Below, one piece after another: positions 1 to 11,929 of a stretch of 64,000 bases of DNA (position 1 is its first letter; each line of letters opens with the position of its first letter). This stretch comes from Echinometra lucunter. Lineage: Eukaryota; Echinodermata; Echinoidea; Camarodonta; Echinometridae. Under the pieces are notes generated by a model that made no database searches, was not told where the DNA came from, and was given only the letters and a program-made list of their open reading frames with translations. The DNA lies in contig CM057165.1 in assembly GCA_029962745.1 (NCBI GenBank), positions 19,381,226 to 19,445,225 on the forward strand, written 5' to 3'. The position numbers were made by a program, and so were the translations under genes.

Positions 1-71
1 TCTTTTTTAAGGTATGGTACAAAATAAATCTTCCTTCATAGCAAGGAGCACCCAAACACCATGTGCGAAGC

Positions 72-243
72 GTGATCACTATAGCATCTAATCACGGCGG
101 CATGCTAGCTCTTTTCGCTTGCCCGCTGTGGCTAGTCTCGCCATCACAGACGTATTGCTTGCGTTTAGCGTTTATGGTAGAGAACAAGAAAGAGCAAAGA
201 AAAGAGCTAGCATAGCCACCCTGATAAAAGGCTACGTGATCAC
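72..243. repeat. Inverted-repeat (foldback) element, MITE-like
   Basis: Both ends carry GTGATCAC (72-79 and 236-243). The inner arms also pair: GCTAGCTCTTTTC on the left is the complement of GAAAAGAGCTAGC on the right. The element of about 170 bp therefore folds on itself. No coding sequence is recognised inside it, and the open frame across it is probably chance. The repeat class is inferred from structure only. Confidence 0.55.
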
Positions 244-447
244 TGGCAAGAGAGAGATGCTCGAGCTGGTCAACCTGTTCAGAACGTCCAGCGTATACCT
301 CTATCTTCTAATCCTTTTCAGGTCTTCACCCACTATCAACTCCAAAGCCCTTTTAGGGCATCACATGGCGACCTGTAAATTAAATCAATGTCATCCATGC
401 CCGGGACGTCCCCATGCAAACTTCATCGTTCAAGGAACATACCGATC

Positions 448-643
448 AGGGGGGTGTTTCACAAAGATTGACAATTTTTTATAGTTCATTGATGGAGAAA
501 AGAAAAATGTAAATTCTTCAAGTTTATGACAATGATTTGCGCATCCCTTGAGAGGCCGATGGTGAAAGCAGACAGTGGCATGAATGGCCTGCCATAGTTA
601 AGAGCGATTTCAGTCAATCTTAGTCTTTGTGAAACACCCCCTG
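448..643. repeat. Foldback MITE, GGGGTGTTTCACAAAG family
   Basis: The left end CAGGGGGGTGTTTCACAAAG is mirrored at the right end by CTTTGTGAAACACCCCCTG, giving terminal inverted repeats of roughly 25-30 bp in an element of about 196 bp. A second member with the same termini lies at 61451-61672, so this is a dispersed family rather than a chance palindrome. Confidence 0.7.
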
Positions 644-803
644 GACCCCGCTGCATAAAACTTACGGTTCATGGTAACTCTGCCAGCAGTGGTAACCTCC
701 ATGGTAACACTGCTTAACAGCCAATCAAATTCAAGGTTTCCTTGGAAGTTACCATTAGTGGCAAAGTTAACATCAATGGTAAGTTTTATGCAACGGGGCC
801 CTG
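643..803. repeat. Foldback MITE, TGCATAAAACTTAC family
   Basis: The left end GCTGCATAAAACTTAC pairs with GTAAGTTTTATGCAACGGG at the right end, and the inner sequence is full of GGTAAC/GTTACC-type inverted motifs. It directly abuts the preceding foldback element. Related elements with the same right terminus occur at 16452-16623 and 32916-33086. Confidence 0.7.
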
Positions 804-1346
804 GTTATTCAGTACATATTTAATTGAATGAATATGTGGTTAAGTGCACAAAAAAGAATAAATCAATAAATGAATAAACCATTAAATAAGCAAAGAATTA
901 TCGAAAAATGAAAACAATAAGTTACTTTTATGAATAAAAGTAAAATTGAGGAAATAACTCACCTGTCTTGCCTTGCCCCAATTTATCAGGACCAGCCAAA
1001 TCGAAGGGAGGACGTTACAAAATGTCTACCACTCGGAGTAACATCGTCGGACACGAATACCCTTAAATAAAGCTCTCTTTTTTTCCTTTTACCAGTGGCT
1101 GAGTCTTGCGAACTCACACGTAAGCCATGTCATTTCCTTTCCTGTACCAGTAAATATTTCTCACATGCCAAAGAGGTCTGTATTTCTAGTGGGTCTTGCA
1201 AATACAAAGATAGGCCTAAACCTACCAGCAGGTTAAAAAGCCGGGTGGTGTCGATATGCCATTGTGTTTTTCCTAAACGGAGGCATTAAAATCCAACGCA
1301 AAGGATACGCTTTTAATAAACGTGTTTTACAATAAGCGGGGAGGAG

Positions 1347-1714
1347 TACTGGCATAGATAAGGGGGGAGGGGCACAAGGGGGCTATGCCCCCCCCCCCCT
1401 GTTGATCGGCGAGCAAAAAAAAATAATAAGATAAAATAAAAAATAAAAACTTTCATCGAGTCCACTTCACATAACTTACCCTACCCCTACCCTGCGAAAT
1501 GAAAGTAAAACGTAAATATGCCACTTCTCATATAAGTTACCCCTACTACTGAATTTTAGTGTGCAGAAAATGTCATTTTCATGCACGAATTTCAAAAATC
1601 TCCCTACCGTGGGAGGGGGATACCCCCCCCCCCTCCTACACCCTGCCCCCCACCCGGTCGCTTCGCCCTCACGCCTTGCTCCTCCCCTGTTGAAAATTCG
1701 TGGCTACGCCAGTG
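1347..1714. mobile_element. Short hAT-like non-autonomous DNA transposon
   Basis: The element is flanked by an 8-bp direct repeat GGGAGGAG (1339-1346 and 1715-1722). The left end TACTGGCATAG and the complement of the right end, CACTGGCGTAG, form matching terminal inverted repeats of the CASTGGCGTAG type seen in many hAT-derived elements. The interior is low-complexity with long C and G runs and has no transposase. hAT affiliation is inferred from TSD length and terminus. Confidence 0.65.
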
Positions 1715-2169
1715 GGGAGGAGCGTGAGATCCTCTTAACAATTTTACTCTTATCAAGTGTATCGACCTCCTCCTTGAAGAACATATATTTTCAAAAACAT
1801 TTTAGAATGTTCTCTTAAACCTCTTAACCTCGAGAAAGAATCATCATTCCCTTATATATCCCCTTGTAGTCTGAACGTCATCGTATACGAAAATTTTATA
1901 ACTATAGGTGGGGCTTTATCCTGCGTGCGCGCATGACCAGTCATCTGTGGGTTTTTTTTAATACTCCAGCGTTGCCCTTGTCATGACCTTATGTGAAACA
2001 TTATAGTGTTAGCGCCCCCACCCACGCCCCCCCCCCCCTTTAGTATCTTTACGCGATGTTTCATACGATACCTTTTCACAAGTGTGCATGTACTTCCCTT
2101 ATCAGCTATACGACGTTTCCTTTTAAGAGTTCCGTATAACTTTCCTTTATTCTGAACAGGTCATGTTTC

Positions 2170-3620
2170 AACTGTTTCAAGTTCAAATCAAGTTTTATTT
2201 CCAAAGTAACATCTCCAAAGTAATAAACATGATAATATAAAAATATATTCAAGTTCAACTTCAAGTTCAAGTTTTATTTCCAATATAACACAAGACATAA
2301 TTTTTTCTTCTTCTTCTTTTAACAGAAATATCGTAAATTAACATACAACATTTTTTCATCTTACTTAACATCAAAACAAATTAAATGTCTGCTTGACATA
2401 GTGTATTAAAAGAAAAAAATGATATTGGAAAATAGAAATCTACAAAAAGCAATGCTTGTAGTGACGTGGATTCCTCAAGAAAGAAAAAGGAAAGTAAAGA
2501 AAAGAAAACAGAAGAGTGTATGATACAGGGGTAGGTGAAACAGCAGTATATATATTACAGTTGCAGATTCAGTCACACAGTGAGGACTCCACCAGATGAA
2601 CGATGCGTTGCGCATTTGGGACAATTGAAGAAGAGAAAGGACAATAGGAAAAGGGAGAAATAAGACAAGACAAGACGAAAGAAGGACAAGACAAGAAAAG
2701 ACAAGACAAACAGACAGGAAACACAAGGGGGAAAAGAGGAGAAAATAGCAAGAAATTAAGAAGAGGAAATGGGAGATGGGCTGCCACAGACTAACATGAC
2801 ATAACATGACCGACAACCAGACTGAAATATAAAAAGAATAGACAGGTGGGAATTTCGTATGTATAGGATGGTGTGATGACCTTGATTGGACGTAACCAGA
2901 ATTTAAATCTCAGTTCCATTGCTAACTGTTGTAAGAATGAAGCAGGAAAAGTTTGAGCTTATGTTTAATGCATTCAAAGAGACACTATCTTAATATCATT
3001 ACTAAGGGAGTTCCAGAATTAGGGACCGTTGTATATGAATGTGTTTTTGGCTAGTAAAGTTCTGCAGAAAGGTAAATGAAATTCGTACGAGCGTCTCGTG
3101 GGATAGTTATGGTAAGATTGATTTTTAAGGAACATGGCATCAAAAATATGGGGAAGAGCATTATTATTATAGTTGTACATAAATTGCCCTAACTGGAATA
3201 AATACAGGTCTCTGACTTTCAATGATTTACTCTCAAAGAACAATGGATCCGTGTGTGAACGGAAGGCAGAGATATGAATAACACGAAGTGCCTTTTGTGC
3301 AAAAGTAACAATCTGTCTAATAGATATTGATGGGTATTTCCCCAAGCAAGAATCCTATAATTCAAGAGGGTAAAATTAAAGATGAATAAAGCATAATAAG
3401 TGATGTCGAAGGAATAAAAAATTTCAGTCTGTTGATAATACCTATATTTCGTGAAATTATTTTGCATATATTTTCAATGTGATTTTTCGAAGAAAGTTTG
3501 TTGTCAACTATAATTCCAAGAAATTTTGTGTGTGGAACAATTTCTAAGGGAGTGTCATAAAAAATAATGTTCATGGGTAATGCATCTATGGAATTAGTGA
3601 ATAACATATATTTTGTTTTC
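2170..3620 (-). pseudogene. Degenerate non-LTR retrotransposon RT fragment (L2/CR1/Jockey-like group)
   Basis: Read on the minus strand, about 3607 down to 3000 gives overlapping pieces typical of the C-terminal part of a non-LTR reverse transcriptase: a KFLGIIVDNKLSSKNHIENI block, then RNIGIINRLKFFIPSTSL, ILAWGN, and a LQKR/LHKR-type segment leading into ALRVIHISAFRSHTDPLF. These lie in different frames separated by frameshifts, so the copy is dead. The catalytic YADD region is missing (5' truncation near 3620). The 3' side runs into AT-rich sequence ending with AATAAAACTTGAACTTGAA-type tails near 2170-2290, consistent with retroposon 3' ends. The clade cannot be fixed from what is visible. 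Confidence 0.7.
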
Positions 3621-3834
3621 TATAGAATTCCCTTTGAACTGATACATCTGAGGAAATAGTTCCGATCCCATATCCATCACATAACTCACATTTCCGGAGC
3701 CTTATCATTATTTTATTTATTTAGTCATTTTTGCAGAAGGGGGAAACAAAATACTATTTTCGTGACAGCCATCAACCAAAGTGGTGCATCAGAAAAAAAA
3801 AATTAAAAATGGATGTTTTCCGAAAGGAAGAGAG

Positions 3835-4290
3835 GAAACCCTAGGGAAAAATCAGTTTTAATGAAAATGGAGGATAGAGAGAAGCATTTTTTAAAAATGT
3901 TCCATCAAAATTAGTTATGAAATGAGAAAGTTATGAAAGTTTTAAAAATCTCACTTTCTATGGCGATCCTCAAATTGGCATTGTTGCTTCAAAATGGCAG
4001 ATTTAGAAGGACAACTTTACTGTCAATATGTTTGTACGCAAAATTTCATATTTTCTCCATTTTCTCTGAAGATTCTGCCTGTCTCTTGGTGAACTCACCA
4101 TATGTTGTCTTGTGTCAAATACTTTTTCCCATGATATATCTTGAGCTAAGCAGGATAATTATATACAAGCTGCACCTTGAGAGATAATGGAGAAAATCTA
4201 ACATCTCATGTACAAAACTTAGGGAGAGTTATCCACAAAACCCTGCCATTTCGAAGCAACTTTGCCAAGTTTTCCTTTCAGTAACAAAAC
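3835..4290. repeat. Long foldback repeat (CTATGGCGATCCTCAAATTGG family)
   Basis: The left arm contains GAAAGTTATGAAAGTTTTAA, CTATGGCGATCCTCAAATTG and TTCAAAATGGCAG. The right arm contains their complements in degraded form (CTGCCATTTCGAAGCAACTTTG and so on), with the centre near TGATATATCTTGAGCTAAG. The same family recurs at 12905-13620, 16060-16410, 28940-29230 and 32540-32870, which makes it a dispersed palindromic family. Open frames across it are not considered genes. Confidence 0.65.
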
Positions 4291-4310
4291 CTTAACTTTA
4301 GCTGAAAATG

Positions 4311-4312
<2 letters not shown>

Positions 4313-4360
<48 letters not shown>
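4313..4360. repeat. (AT)n microsatellite
   Basis: An uninterrupted run of about 24 AT dinucleotides. The minus-strand open frame through it translates to alternating Ile/Tyr and is an artefact. Confidence 0.95.
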
Positions 4361-4367
<7 letters not shown>

Positions 4368-5184
4368 GAGGTTGTCAAAAGTGTTAGAATACCTGCTAAA
4401 ATGACTATAAGTTTAATTTTTACTTGTTTATCAATATTTTGATTGATGTATCCGTATTTTCTTGTTGCTGAATGATGCAAACTGTAATAAACCATGTAAA
4501 ATATCTGGGTCATTGTCAAGTCCATATTTAGTGGAATTTTGTATTGTTCTATACCCACCCCATCCCCTCTCCGACAAGAAAGTAAAAATTGATACATTAT
4601 CAGGCATTATAAGTGTAATGATTCCAATTAACACTTGAGCCGTTCCAGCATTACTGAATTTCATAAATTTAAAGCTTTCTCAACTCTCACCAGGAGCGTC
4701 GCTAGAGGGGGGGGGGGGGAGGTGCCCAGAAAGGTATCAATTTGAACTTACCCCTAAGCAAACGTTTTTCAAACGCATTCAGAAGTTACTTATGGTTTTC
4801 TATCTACCGTTCATGGCCAAGAATTATAACATTTGCCGCCGTCTTTGACGGAAATATTTAGACGGAGGCAGACGTAGTCGTTCATTCTTTCATATGATTT
4901 TATTTTCATTTTCACAAACTCAACACAATAACAATAATAACAAGCGTAAGTATATTCAACAAAATAAACATAAGAAATACTACAATCAGAAATTATACAT
5001 GTTACCATACTGACAATAAAAATCAATAGTTATCTATATGAAATTGTAGCAATATCATAGTGTGAAAATGAAAATGAGGGGATTATTAAAAAGCTACGCT
5101 TGTAGAGGTAAGCCCCTCTTGAGACATAGTTACTTAGGAAAAAGAATTACAACCGTCAATACATACTTAGGGGTATTTTATGAT
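4361..5184. other. Intergenic, no gene seen
   Basis: No coding region is supported. The stretch CCAGGAGCGTCGCTAGAGGG at about 4691-4710 followed by a G run looks like one terminus of a hAT-like element, but no matching right end or target duplication was found nearby. Confidence 0.5.
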
Positions 5185-5247
5185 GAGGAAGAAGAAGAAG
5201 AAGAAGAAGAAGAAGAAGAAGAAGAAGAAGAAGAAAAAGAAGAAGAA
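5185..5247 (+). repeat. (GAA)n microsatellite
   Basis: About 20 GAA units, translating as poly-Glu in the plus frame. No flanking coding context supports a gene. Just downstream, 5328-5354 carries short GGGTTAGGGTT-like telomere-type motifs. Confidence 0.9.
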
Positions 5248-5698
5248 TAGAGGATGGATAATTAAAAAAAAAAAAAAACACCGTTAAACGGTAGTATGGG
5301 ACAGGACCTTAAGAAGATAAAAAATTGGTTAGGGTTTTATAGGGTTAGGGTTTGGCACACAATAATTTGGACATGGGTTTAAGTTTAGCATTTTGGTTAG
5401 TAAAACCATGGAATAACATCCCAGCTCGTAGTTAGTACATGTCACAAAATGACCCCCAAATTAAGCCCCTCTTTTCAACACGAAACTTTTATTTTAACCA
5501 AATCGAACGTTCCCAATACATCGAATATTTTCTTATATCCCACTTTCGTGCATGATTATTCGGAATTAACCGGCCCATATTATAAGTTCCTTTTTTTCCA
5601 ATTATACCTGTCATTTCTTACAATACCCCATCGTTCATATTTTCATTTTGTTTACTCTTTCTATAAATCTCTTGCCAATACGTACAAGTAGCTTTTAG

Positions 5699-5846
5699 AA
5701 CATTTTACCAGCTCTCTGTTTTTTTTTAAATTTATATATTTTAACTCCATCTGTTTCCTACTTTTTATTCTAAACTGAATGTAAATCAGCCTTTGGGCTG
5801 CTATTTTCAGCGTGTTTTGAATAAACAATTCAATTTAATTCAATAA
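5699..5846 (+). mobile_element. 3' tail of a plus-strand non-LTR retrotransposon
   Basis: The segment CTGAATGTAAATCAGCC followed by TTTGGGCTGC, then TTTTGAATAAA and a CAATTCAATTTAATTCAA tail, resembles the 3' untranslated end of L2/CR1-like LINEs: a polyadenylation-like AATAAA followed by a short A/T-rich repeat. The upstream open frame 5449-5691 shows no recognisable RT motif. Confidence 0.45.
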
Positions 5847-7846
5847 GGATCCGAAATCATCTGCTCTTATGAACCAAAAAATTTTGCATTCTATCTCTTT
5901 GTTATCTTATTATGTTTCAAGGCGGTATATTAGCGCTTTAACCTATAATAAGTCACGTTTCCTGTCATTCACCAAGCAGAGTAACAGACACTGTGGCAAA
6001 AATAAAATAAAAATGGAAATTTACCTTAACCTCAAGAAATATCTAGGGCATGAACGTTTTGAATAATACCGAGGTTTTATTTTTTATTCACATCCATTAT
6101 GCGTTGCAAAGATATGCCGAAAAAGAGCGCCAGACAGTCAGATGGAGAGAGTTTTTATATAATACCTATTTTTAGTATTTCAAGTTCAAGTGTGATAAGA
6201 ATACGGAATCAGTTCTCATAGTGCAACTGTGCAAGTGAACTTGAAAAGTGCAATGTAGAAATGAACCTCCTCGACTAAAATGGACTGGTCCACTGTCAAC
6301 GTGAACTTAAAAATTACCATACGAATTCAGGGAAGCACAATTTATGAACGTCAATTGGGTACCACCCTAACCCTAACCCTAACTATGTATTTCAGATCCA
6401 CCGAGGGTGATGAATATTGATGAGGCGTGTGACGTCGGTATCCGATGGATGCTCCCTTCCAATAAAATGGAATGATCCACATTCAAAATGAAATTCTGGA
6501 AATTACCTTATAGAGAAGCTTTAAAAGTTTGCATGGTGGGGCAATTAAAGAGAGCCAGAGTTTGTGGATGCATCATGTAGACGGTAGCCCGAAAAAATAA
6601 AATGGACTTATCTATGCACCGTCAACTTCGAAAAGAATAGGCCTTCTGCGATTGTACATGTACAATTATTCATAGAAAATAACAGACTCGTGGACTTGTT
6701 CAGAAAAAGGGAAGATGTCCGAGGCTGAGAAGTGATTTATTTTGTACTGATCTATTTCTAATATTTAACATTTAATTTTCTACATACAACTGATTCTTTT
6801 TTCCTTTAAAAGGAGACGCTGAGAACGTCCTTGTACGTTATGATAATGTAAAAAAAAACTGTCTCCTATAAAATTATACGTTTCATACGTTTCGTGATAA
6901 AGTCGGATCCTAAAATTGCTGTGGTAATAATGAATCTTACATTAGAATAGTTAGATTGATTTACAACTTCCCCTCATTCCTGTTAGTGTAAGTCTCTCTA
7001 CCAAAGCTAAGCCATTTGTGTTATTGTCTTCTTCATTTTCTACAAAACTCTGTCCTCTCTATTTCATAGTCTCATTCTTTCTGTCTGTCTCTCCTTCTCT
7101 CTCATTCTCATTTCTCACTTTCTCGATTTCTTCTCCGTCGTGCTACACTGGACTTCATCTGTTTCAAAACGCCCTCGATTTTCTGCATATTATACTCCCC
7201 TTTCTCACGCCTCCTTTAAACACATAATGTAATGATCATGTAATATGATTTCACGCACAAAATTATAGTAAAAATTTCACTTTACTTTACGGCAGTTTAC
7301 AGTGTGCTCTTGAGAAAAGGTAACCGGGTTGAAAGGTCAACTTTATCAAGAATATACAATTCATTCTTGTAACTGATACACTGAAATAAGAAGTGACTCA
7401 TCAGCTTTGATTTGACACCTTACTTGCATCAAAATTAGTACGGGTCTCAGAGTTAGGCCCTTCGACGGTGAAGGGTACAACACCTACTTTTTCCAAGTTT
7501 TGGGGTTAATTGAGACTGAAACATTCTCGATCGCGGTAAGCCCTATATCGTCATGATCGTTAACCTTTTGAAACACCATCATTGCCGGACTCGAATCAGT
7601 CATGAACATGATATGCTAACTGAAAGTCAGTTGGATGCCTTCACCCAAAACTGACTAAAGCGGACATTGTGGAACTCTCCTTTGGTTATAACACCTCTTA
7701 GTATTTCTACGAAATTGCCTTCAGTGCATTTAGCGCCATATAAAAGTTGCCTATTATTTTTCGTTTATATTCTCTTGTATATGTACACTGTACTTCATTT
7801 TTTTTTTGTAAAATAAGCCTTGCAAGTTAGAGACCACAGTGTTAGT
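5847..7846. other. Intergenic, no gene recognised
   Basis: No coding exon, RNA gene or clear transposon was recognised. The only notable item is a short (CCCTAA)3 telomere-type run at about 6364-6383. The open frame at 7018-7227 is C/T-rich low-complexity sequence and looks like chance. Confidence 0.5.
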
Positions 7847-8138
7847 AAAGGAACAAGTGATTGTTTTGATAGTTTTCTCAGTTATTACTCTGTACTGCCG
7901 GCATTAGGTGCAGTATATGTCTTTATCGTGATACTTATCAAAATTATAGTTTGAACCGTATTACTTGTATATAACTGTAGTCACTTTGTGTTTTCCAATC
8001 GTGCTATCCAAGCTAGATCCTGACACTGCGTAGGAATGTTATGAAACATAACCAATGAAATCTCTGGTGAGAACATCCCTTCTGGCTTGGCTTGCCATAT
8101 TCAAGTTGTTAGTCATTCGTAACTTTACTAACAGCTTT

Positions 8139-8351
8139 ACGCTCTAAAAAGGATTGGTCAAAATAACCAATGTGTTTGTGAATATGTGTCCGACCAAAAA
8201 TACTTGGTGAAGATTGACCAATATGATGATCAATATTACCAAATTAATGGTTAAAATTCACCAAAATTTGGGTTGATTTTGACCATTTTCCTTGGTCGGA
8301 CACATATTCACCAACACATTGGTTATTTTGACCAATCCTTTTTAGAGTGTA
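8139..8351. repeat. Foldback MITE, ACRCTCTAAAAAGG termini (unit A copy)
   Basis: The left end CGCTCTAAAAAGGATTGGTC is mirrored by GACCAATCCTTTTTAGAGTG at the right, and nearly the whole 213-bp element is palindromic (for example TGTGTCCGACCA and TGGTCGGACACA). Flanking TA on both sides suggests a TA target duplication. The unit B counterpart is at 26291-26503. The termini resemble those of the element at 19311-19576, suggesting one superfamily. Confidence 0.8.
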
Positions 8352-9958
8352 TATGAAACACCCCCTGGCCACACTTAGCACATGCCATGCCTAACGACTG
8401 TCATGATTATTTAAAGTATACCAGTCACCTGAAAAAAAAAAGAATAATAGGTGTACGTTTGTAAAGGATCAACTAGAGAACTCACGGCTTTAAATCTTAT
8501 CCAAAGAATTCTGTAAAGCTTTAAAAACCAATATAACGAGCGCGTGACTAGTTTCGAACCCGGGGATTTCCCAGTTGGTTGCGACACCACTACTCTTCTG
8601 ATGAACCATCACGCATGTTTAATGGATAAGTTTCATGGAAAAGAACCATGAGTTCCACTCCAGATAGCGATTTGAATAATTCGATTTTACTAGTTATGAG
8701 CGTGCGTAGATTTCGACTCCTGAACAACACTGAACAATGTTGGGTTAAGTTCTTTTCGTTTGTTTATTTGTTTTGCTTTTTTTGTGTGTTTTTGATTTGT
8801 TTGTTGTTTTTTTTTGTTTTGCTTGTTTCTTGTTTTTGTTTTTGTTTTTGATTTTTGTTTTGTTTTTGTAATTTTTTTTTGTTTTTGTTTTTGTTTTGGG
8901 TTGTTTTTTCTTCATAAAGCAACATAACATACACATTAAAAATTCATGCATAAGAAATATGCGTATAGAAAGAAATAAATTTGGCGGATAGCAAAATCCG
9001 CCTGTTCTTCTGTGGCTCCTGGTTTAATGTTCACTTTCTCCAGTAAAAAAAAAAAGGTGAATACTTAACATTTCACTCATTTTCAGAACCCAAGCGCATG
9101 CTACTACATAAACAGTTTCAAATCAATTACCACAATTTAAAAAAAAAAATCATCGATTTGTCACATAAACAGCAAATATTGAAAAGCTACACTTGGAACT
9201 AATTTTATTAGACAAAGTACGAACATGCAATAAAGTCAACAATATACATGTGAAATATGCTGCAACATTTTTATCACAGAGTTAATAAAATGATTGTTCA
9301 TGAAATATATTAACTAGGCCTATATTTTCTCTTCAAATAAACCATTTACAGTTCTAAATCACGGTAAAGAAAGTTTTTAACACAATAAAAACTTTTGTAT
9401 TCAAATATTCCATAATTCTTCCGAGTAAATTGATATAGGTTCTAGGATTGGAGCTGGAGGTGAGGTTGCTACTGCATTTAAGTCATAGAGTCGTGCGTAT
9501 AACTTAATGATTTAAGTCAATTTCTAGGATTACTGTTGGAAGGGAGGTTGTTACTGGATTTAGGTTATAGGTTCCAGGTTTTGCGTTGCTTACCATCAAT
9601 AATATTTTGAACTTACGCATTTACCAATGACGATAATTTATGTCTAGATGCAAATAAAACAATTCACATTCTCAGGATTCAGCAAATAGCTCGGTTTATC
9701 ATTTAAAAAACGAATAGCAAAAAGCAATAGAGTTATATAGGAAATATAAAATTTGTAGCTAGAAAGATTAAACTACTTATCTACAAAAGTAGAATACATA
9801 TAGAATACTTAAATAATCAGCAAGTAAATTGCTTGCATATATAACAACTGAAGTAATATAGCGCATAAATCATTATCAAATATCTCAAATTTAGTGGAAT
9901 AACAACTATATTAAAACCTATGTTCACTCTTCAAAAATATGTATTTTCCAAGATATCC

Positions 9959-11870
9959 TTAGATGGAGAAAGCCCCTAAAACTGTTGAGAGAAGCAGGAT
10001 GAAGGACATCATGATCGTGGCCCCTGCCGAGTCCATGTCGTCAATCATGCCCTCGTCCTCGAGTTCGAGGAAGACGAATACAATCTGGTCACCATCAGAA
10101 AGCATGGTCATGGACAGATCTACGATGCATAACAGAGGAAGATTAAGAAGATTGTAATACTAAAATTGTGAATAATCTTACATTCAGATTAAGGAAATTA
10201 TGATATTCTGATAAGAATATTATAACTTAAGAGTAGGAATATCATAATATGAAGAGCAAAAATGTTGTAATTTTCAGATTTTTTAGATATGGTATTATCA
10301 AGATTAAGAGTATTTCAATATTCAAATCCAGAATGTTGTTTTAATCAGATTAAGAATATTGTAATATTCAGATTCAGAATTATGGACGTCAATCCGTCCT
10401 TTTTTTTGGGGGGGGGGGCACTCTGAAAAAAAGGTCTCCTAAGCTTAAAATGGGGGGGGGCATAGACAAATAAACAAAAAAAAATGGGGGCCACATTTAC
10501 TTTGTTTGGCCGACATACCTTATTGTGCCCCAACCTTAATTTTTTTAGGGGACGTGTCCCCCTTCCCCCTCCCCCATTATATAGTCTACAACTTCTATGC
10601 ATTCGATAATTCTCTGGGGGGAAAAGAGTAATAAAAACTGAAAACCAACTTTTATGTTAGGAAGTAATATTTAAATTCTGCAAATGATTTTCAACGTTTT
10701 GCAAGATTTTTAAATATCATTTAATATATAAATAGAAACATGAATATGATCACATCGTAATTTATGAGAGAAGGTGTCAGCTTGTATCCGCCATGCACGA
10801 AAATAAATACTATATTATAATGATATGACTGCAATTTTGTGAATCTAAATAAAAGTTTACATAAGTTTATGAATGGAAGTCAATGTATGTATGAGATACA
10901 TACCTCTCGGCAACGTCATATTGGTGTTGACGTTGATAGGAGTCCAAGCATATCCCCCTTGGTTGGTTATGTTGTTCAGAGTCATCACAGTCATATCTGA
11001 AGAATTTAAGGTAACCCTACAGGAAGAAAAATTTCATGCAAAATAAAATTTATTCAAACAGGCTTAACTTGACTCAACTTTGAGAGTCCTGCATACCGAT
11101 ATATGTTAAAGATTTATGCTGCCAAGGAAATATCAAGAACAGAATTTGTGACGTTATGACATGCATAAATTTCATAGTATATAGGCCTATTTTATTTCTT
11201 ATTATTCTACTTATTCATCGGTTTCCTACTATAGATTCAGTGATATGATTTCCTCTCTCTAAAATAAAAAAATAAATAAATAAAAAAAAACTAACCGAAG
11301 GAGAACTTCCCTTTCAAGAGTATACTGTATAGTGCACAGATGACGTCATTAAGGAACTAAACACTTCCATCAAAATGATACCACCGTTGGAGGGGGTGGG
11401 CTTATATTTTTTTTCCTGTGCTAGATATAAACTCCAAATCTGTCCTTTTAACAGCACCACCAATTTCAACTTCAACTTCCAACTTCAACTTCAATCCTTC
11501 AAATGTCTCATAATTATCATGACTACCTGATATCCAACGGAATCTGATCGTTGACGAGCATCATGACGTCATACAGGGATGACTGTGATTGGTTGAAAAG
11601 GACCAGCTGATTGCAGACAGGTTTAAAGTTTGTTCCCGCCCTCACACTCCCTGTATTCTCGTCTGACACAGTGATGAAGGCACTGAGATAGGTCAGGGGC
11701 ATGTTAGCTGGAATGTTGGGTGCTTCCAAGCACATACCTGAAAATGAATATTTATAATAAGGCTGATCACAATTATGATGATGATGATGATGGTAATGAT
11801 AATAATCATCTTTATAATAGTGGCCTTAATTATAGTAATAACAATAATGATGATGATGATGATAATGATG

Positions 11871-11929
<59 letters not shown>

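Noticed and set aside
119..484. 121-codon plus-strand frame
   Set aside because: It runs through two foldback elements (72-243 and 448-643), has no recognisable domain, and its composition follows the repeat.
8520..8620. tRNA-like box B (GGGTTCGAAAC) on the minus strand, repeated at 26690-26790
   Set aside because: A cloverleaf cannot be drawn and box A is not convincing; at most an old SINE head.
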